DNA from: Clostridiales bacterium
GTDB lineage: Bacteria; Bacillota_E; Sulfobacillia; Sulfobacillales; JAIMBI01
Assembly: GCA_027318915.1 (NCBI GenBank)
Contig: DAHVOH010000104.1
Coordinates: 1-8,765, forward strand
Length of the DNA stretch: 8,765 bases
Direction: 5' to 3'
The stretch's first letter is position 1; each line of letters begins with the position of its first letter. The notes under the pieces are model-generated. The model was given only the letters and a program-made list of their open reading frames with translations. It did not search any database and was not told the DNA's origin. A program made the position numbers and the translations under genes. This document shows positions 7,239 through 8,765 of the stretch, in pieces.

Positions 7239-7246
7239 CCTCCCCC
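7239..7246 (-). promoter_or_regulatory. Strong Shine-Dalgarno site of the 60-residue membrane protein
   Basis: The - strand reads GGGGGAGG, then GCGCCGCA-type spacing of 7 bases from the last G, then GTG at 7231. This is the best ribosome site of the locus and decides for the GTG over the ATG at 7216. Confidence 0.65.
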
Positions 7247-7260
7247 GATGGCCGGCGGCC

Positions 7261-7277
7261 CCCGGCGAAATGCCGGG
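7261..7277 (-). other. Hairpin in the leader just ahead of the - strand genes
   Basis: CCCGGC (7261-7266) and GCCGGG (7272-7277) form a perfect 6-bp stem with a 5-base loop. It ends about 15 bases from the Shine-Dalgarno site of the 60-residue gene and is not followed by a T run, so it is not a terminator. It may influence translation or mRNA stability, or be chance in GC-rich DNA. Confidence 0.35.
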
Positions 7278-7656
7278 CGGCTCCTGTTGCCGGCCCCATC
7301 CTATCATCGCGGGCTCCGGGAGACCGTATCGCCCCATGTCTCAAGTACGGATCGGGAGCCGTGTCAAAGCCCGCGTCCGACCCGACTGCCCATGAATCCT
7401 ACGGTGCCGATCTGGGCTGAATCGCCACGGAGCCGCCGGGAGCTGCCCCGCCGTGCCGTTCCGCACATGGTTACCCTCTGGGGCGGAGCTTCATCGGGAC
7501 ATGAATCGGCGGACGGGTGGATGTCCCTTTGTGCCCTCGCCCCCACGGGAGGCTCTCGCCGCCGGACAGCTTTCTCGGGGTGCGCCCGGCTGGCCGAGTC
7601 CCGGGGTTAGCCCGTTCGCCCGTCCGGCGGGCGGGAACACCGAGCGCCGGCCGATG

Positions 7657-7684
7657 TTGTCAAGCCTGCCGGTTATTGTAGTAT
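7657..7684 (+). promoter_or_regulatory. Candidate sigma-70/sigma-A promoter for the downstream hydrolase gene
   Basis: TTGTCA (7657-7662, 5 of 6 to consensus) and TAGTAT (7679-7684, 4 of 6) are 16 bases apart, in an AT-richer patch of otherwise GC-rich DNA. Transcription would begin near 7691, giving a leader of about 135 bases before the ATG at 7826. Confidence 0.5.
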
Positions 7685-7690
7685 GGAGCC

Positions 7691-7825
7691 GGATCGACAC
7701 CGGCGTGGACCGCCCTGGAGTCAGCGGGGGTGCGGTCGACCATCGATGTCGGCGCCGCCCCCCAAGCACTGCGGCGGCGATGCGGGTTGGATGGATCCGG
7801 CCGGACACGTCGAGAAAGGGGCCGT
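7691..7825 (+). other. Long structured 5' leader of the GH113-like gene
   Basis: If the promoter at 7657-7684 is right, this leader can fold. GACCGC (7708-7713) pairs with GCGGTC (7732-7737), enclosed by CGACA (7695-7699) with TGTCG (7747-7751). An alternative small hairpin GCCGG/CCGGC forms near 7688-7704. The fold matches no riboswitch that I recognise. The last bases carry the Shine-Dalgarno site AAAGGGG (7815-7821). Confidence 0.35.
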
Positions 7826-8765
7826 ATGCGCGTACGATGGGGCTTCGTCATAGCGGGTGTGGCCGTGGTCCTTCTGGCCGCGGCGCCCATAGCCGCCGGG
7901 CCGCCGGCTCCGGCCCATCACACGAAGGCGCCCACTCCCAGCCAGCCCATCGCCTCGTCCTACCAGCAGGGACTGAACGTCATGCTCTACCGGACATCCA
8001 CCGGCAGGCACGTTCAACAATCGCTACGGCAGTGGCACGCGTGGCACATCACCGACATTTCGCTGGTGTTTCCCTTAGTGCAGTCGGGACCCTATGCATC
8101 CGACGTCGGTCCCGGAGCCATCACCCCCTCGATGGCAACGCTCCGGCACGTGGTGGCGGAGCTTAAGGCATCCGGTTTTCGCGTGATGCTGCGGCCGCTG
8201 CTGGATGAAGGGTCGTTGACCCCCAAGGGCTTTTGGCGGGGGGATATTGCGCCCGACTCGGTGGCGGCCTGGTTTGCCAGCTACCAGAAAGCGGTGGTGC
8301 AATATGCCGCCCTCGCGCAGGAGCAGCATGTGCAGGCCTATGACATCGGCACGGAACTGGTATCCCTGCAGGGCTACAGTTCAGAATGGACCAACCTGAT
8401 TGCGGCGGTGCGTCGGGTCTACCATGGTCAGCTCCTCTACTCCGCCAACTGGACCGATCTGACGCCCGAGAGCTGGTTTGCCCTCCTCAACGAAATCGGC
8501 ATTGACGCCTATTTCCCGCTCACGCCGGCCAATGCGGGGACGGTGCCCTCCACGGCGCAATTGGAAAGTGCTTGGGCCAGCTGGCTCGCCAAGCTCCCCA
8601 CCTATCCCCGCCCGCTGGTCATCACCGAACTGGGGGTCCTCCCGGTGGCGAACAGCTACCGCGCGCCCTATCTCTGGAATCTACCCGGGTCGCCGTACTC
8701 GCCCGCCACGCAAGCCAACTTTTACAGCGCCGGGTGTCAAGCCTGGCGCCCCCGCACCGTGGGCA
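7826..8765 (+). CDS. Secreted clan GH-A glycoside hydrolase, GH113-like (3' end missing)
   Basis: The frame runs from ATG 7826 to the window edge with no stop, giving 313 residues of a longer protein. Residues 1-25 are a classical signal peptide: MRVRWG, a hydrophobic core (about 7-20), then a PIAAG cleavage region. A Pro/Ala/Ser linker follows to about 45. The catalytic domain then begins with YQQGLNVMLYR. DISLVFPL (77-84) fits strand 2 and VMLRPLLDEG (120-129) strand 3. YDIGTELVS (172-180) holds the likely acid/base Glu177 and LVITELGV (264-271) the likely nucleophile Glu268. This layout resembles GH113 beta-mannanases and related TIM-barrel hydrolases, which cleave beta-linked glycans outside the cell; GH5 or GH53 are alternatives. 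AAAGGGG lies 4 bases before the ATG and a promoter candidate lies at 7657. It is divergent from the synthase genes, so it may be regulated separately. Its GLNV start matches the GLNV start of the glycosidase at the left end, suggesting related barrels. Confidence 0.8.
   Translation, partial: MRVRWGFVIAGVAVVLLAAAPIAAGPPAPAHHTKAPTPSQPIASSYQQGLNVMLYRTSTGRHVQQSLRQWHAWHITDISLVFPLVQSGPYASDVGPGAITPSMATLRHVVAELKASGFRVMLRPLLDEGSLTPKGFWRGDIAPDSVAAWFASYQKAVVQYAALAQEQHVQAYDIGTELVSLQGYSSEWTNLIAAVRRVYHGQLLYSANWTDLTPESWFALLNEIGIDAYFPLTPANAGTVPSTAQLESAWASWLAKLPTYPRPLVITELGVLPVANSYRAPYLWNLPGSPYSPATQANFYSAGCQAWRPRTVG

Larger units (their letters stand above)
7232..7656. other. Divergent intergenic region, no supported gene
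   Basis: About 425 bases between the start of the - strand genes and the + strand promoter. Frames here run into neighbouring genes and give Arg/Pro-rich translations without family character. A perfect TTGACA occurs on the - strand (7362-7367), but no acceptable -10 box sits 16-18 bases on. Stem-loops include CGCCCG/CGGGCG (7617-7622/7628-7633) and CTCGG/CCGAG (about 7575-7599). No known riboswitch core was recognised. The promoter of the - strand genes must lie in here or slightly beyond, but could not be placed. Confidence 0.5.

Noticed and set aside
7362..7367. Perfect - strand TTGACA, possible -35 box of the synthase genes
   Set aside because: No hexamer close to TATAAT occurs 16-18 bases downstream. 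A TAGGAT further on has no fitting -35, so no promoter is called.
7571..7605. TPP riboswitch-like string (CTCGGGGTGC ... GGCTG)
   Set aside because: It resembles the opening of a THI box, but the CTGAGA and the downstream ACCTGATCTGGATAATGCC-type core are absent.
1..8765. CRISPR arrays, tRNA or rRNA genes, insertion sequences, attachment sites
   Set aside because: No regularly spaced repeats, no cloverleaf with a T-loop, no transposase-like frame and no terminal inverted repeats were seen on either strand.

Overview
The window is GC-rich and densely coding. It reads as a chromosomal segment of a free-living bacterium carrying an extracellular or cell-surface polysaccharide locus. Strong GGAGG-type Shine-Dalgarno sites, Gram-positive-looking secretion signals and the absence of any outer-membrane export gene point loosely to a high-GC Bacillota-type organism. 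This is a weak inference: no marker gene is present, and no species is claimed.

Layout. (1) Positions 1-2013, + strand: the 3' part of a secreted protein with a clan GH-A-like glycosidase domain followed by two tandem IPT/TIG immunoglobulin-like domains. (2) Positions 2014-2399: a convergent spacer with a near-perfect 20-bp hairpin that should terminate gene 1. (3) Positions 2400-7231, - strand, read right to left: a 60-residue two-helix membrane protein, a 729-residue membrane glycosyltransferase of family 2, a short GtrA-like membrane protein, and a 543-residue polytopic GT-C-type glycosyltransferase. The first two genes are only 43 bases apart; the later gaps are 206 and 170 bases. (4) Positions 7232-7825: a 594-base divergent spacer with a plausible + strand promoter and a structured leader. 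(5) Positions 7826 to the end, + strand: the 5' part of a second secreted clan GH-A (GH113-like) hydrolase, cut by the window edge.

The most informative gene is the family 2 transferase. Its cytoplasmic N-terminal half carries two 24-residue MshEN motifs separated by exactly five residues, the arrangement that binds cyclic di-GMP in MshE-type proteins. Its C-terminal half has all the residues of a processive glycan synthase (DxD, TED, QxxRW). The simplest reading is one polypeptide that makes or extrudes a polysaccharide and senses c-di-GMP directly. The 60-residue protein would be a possible PgaD/IcaD-like partner, the GtrA-like and GT-C proteins would supply or use lipid-linked sugars, and the two secreted hydrolases on either side would trim or bind the product. 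The polysaccharide itself cannot be deduced from the sequence.
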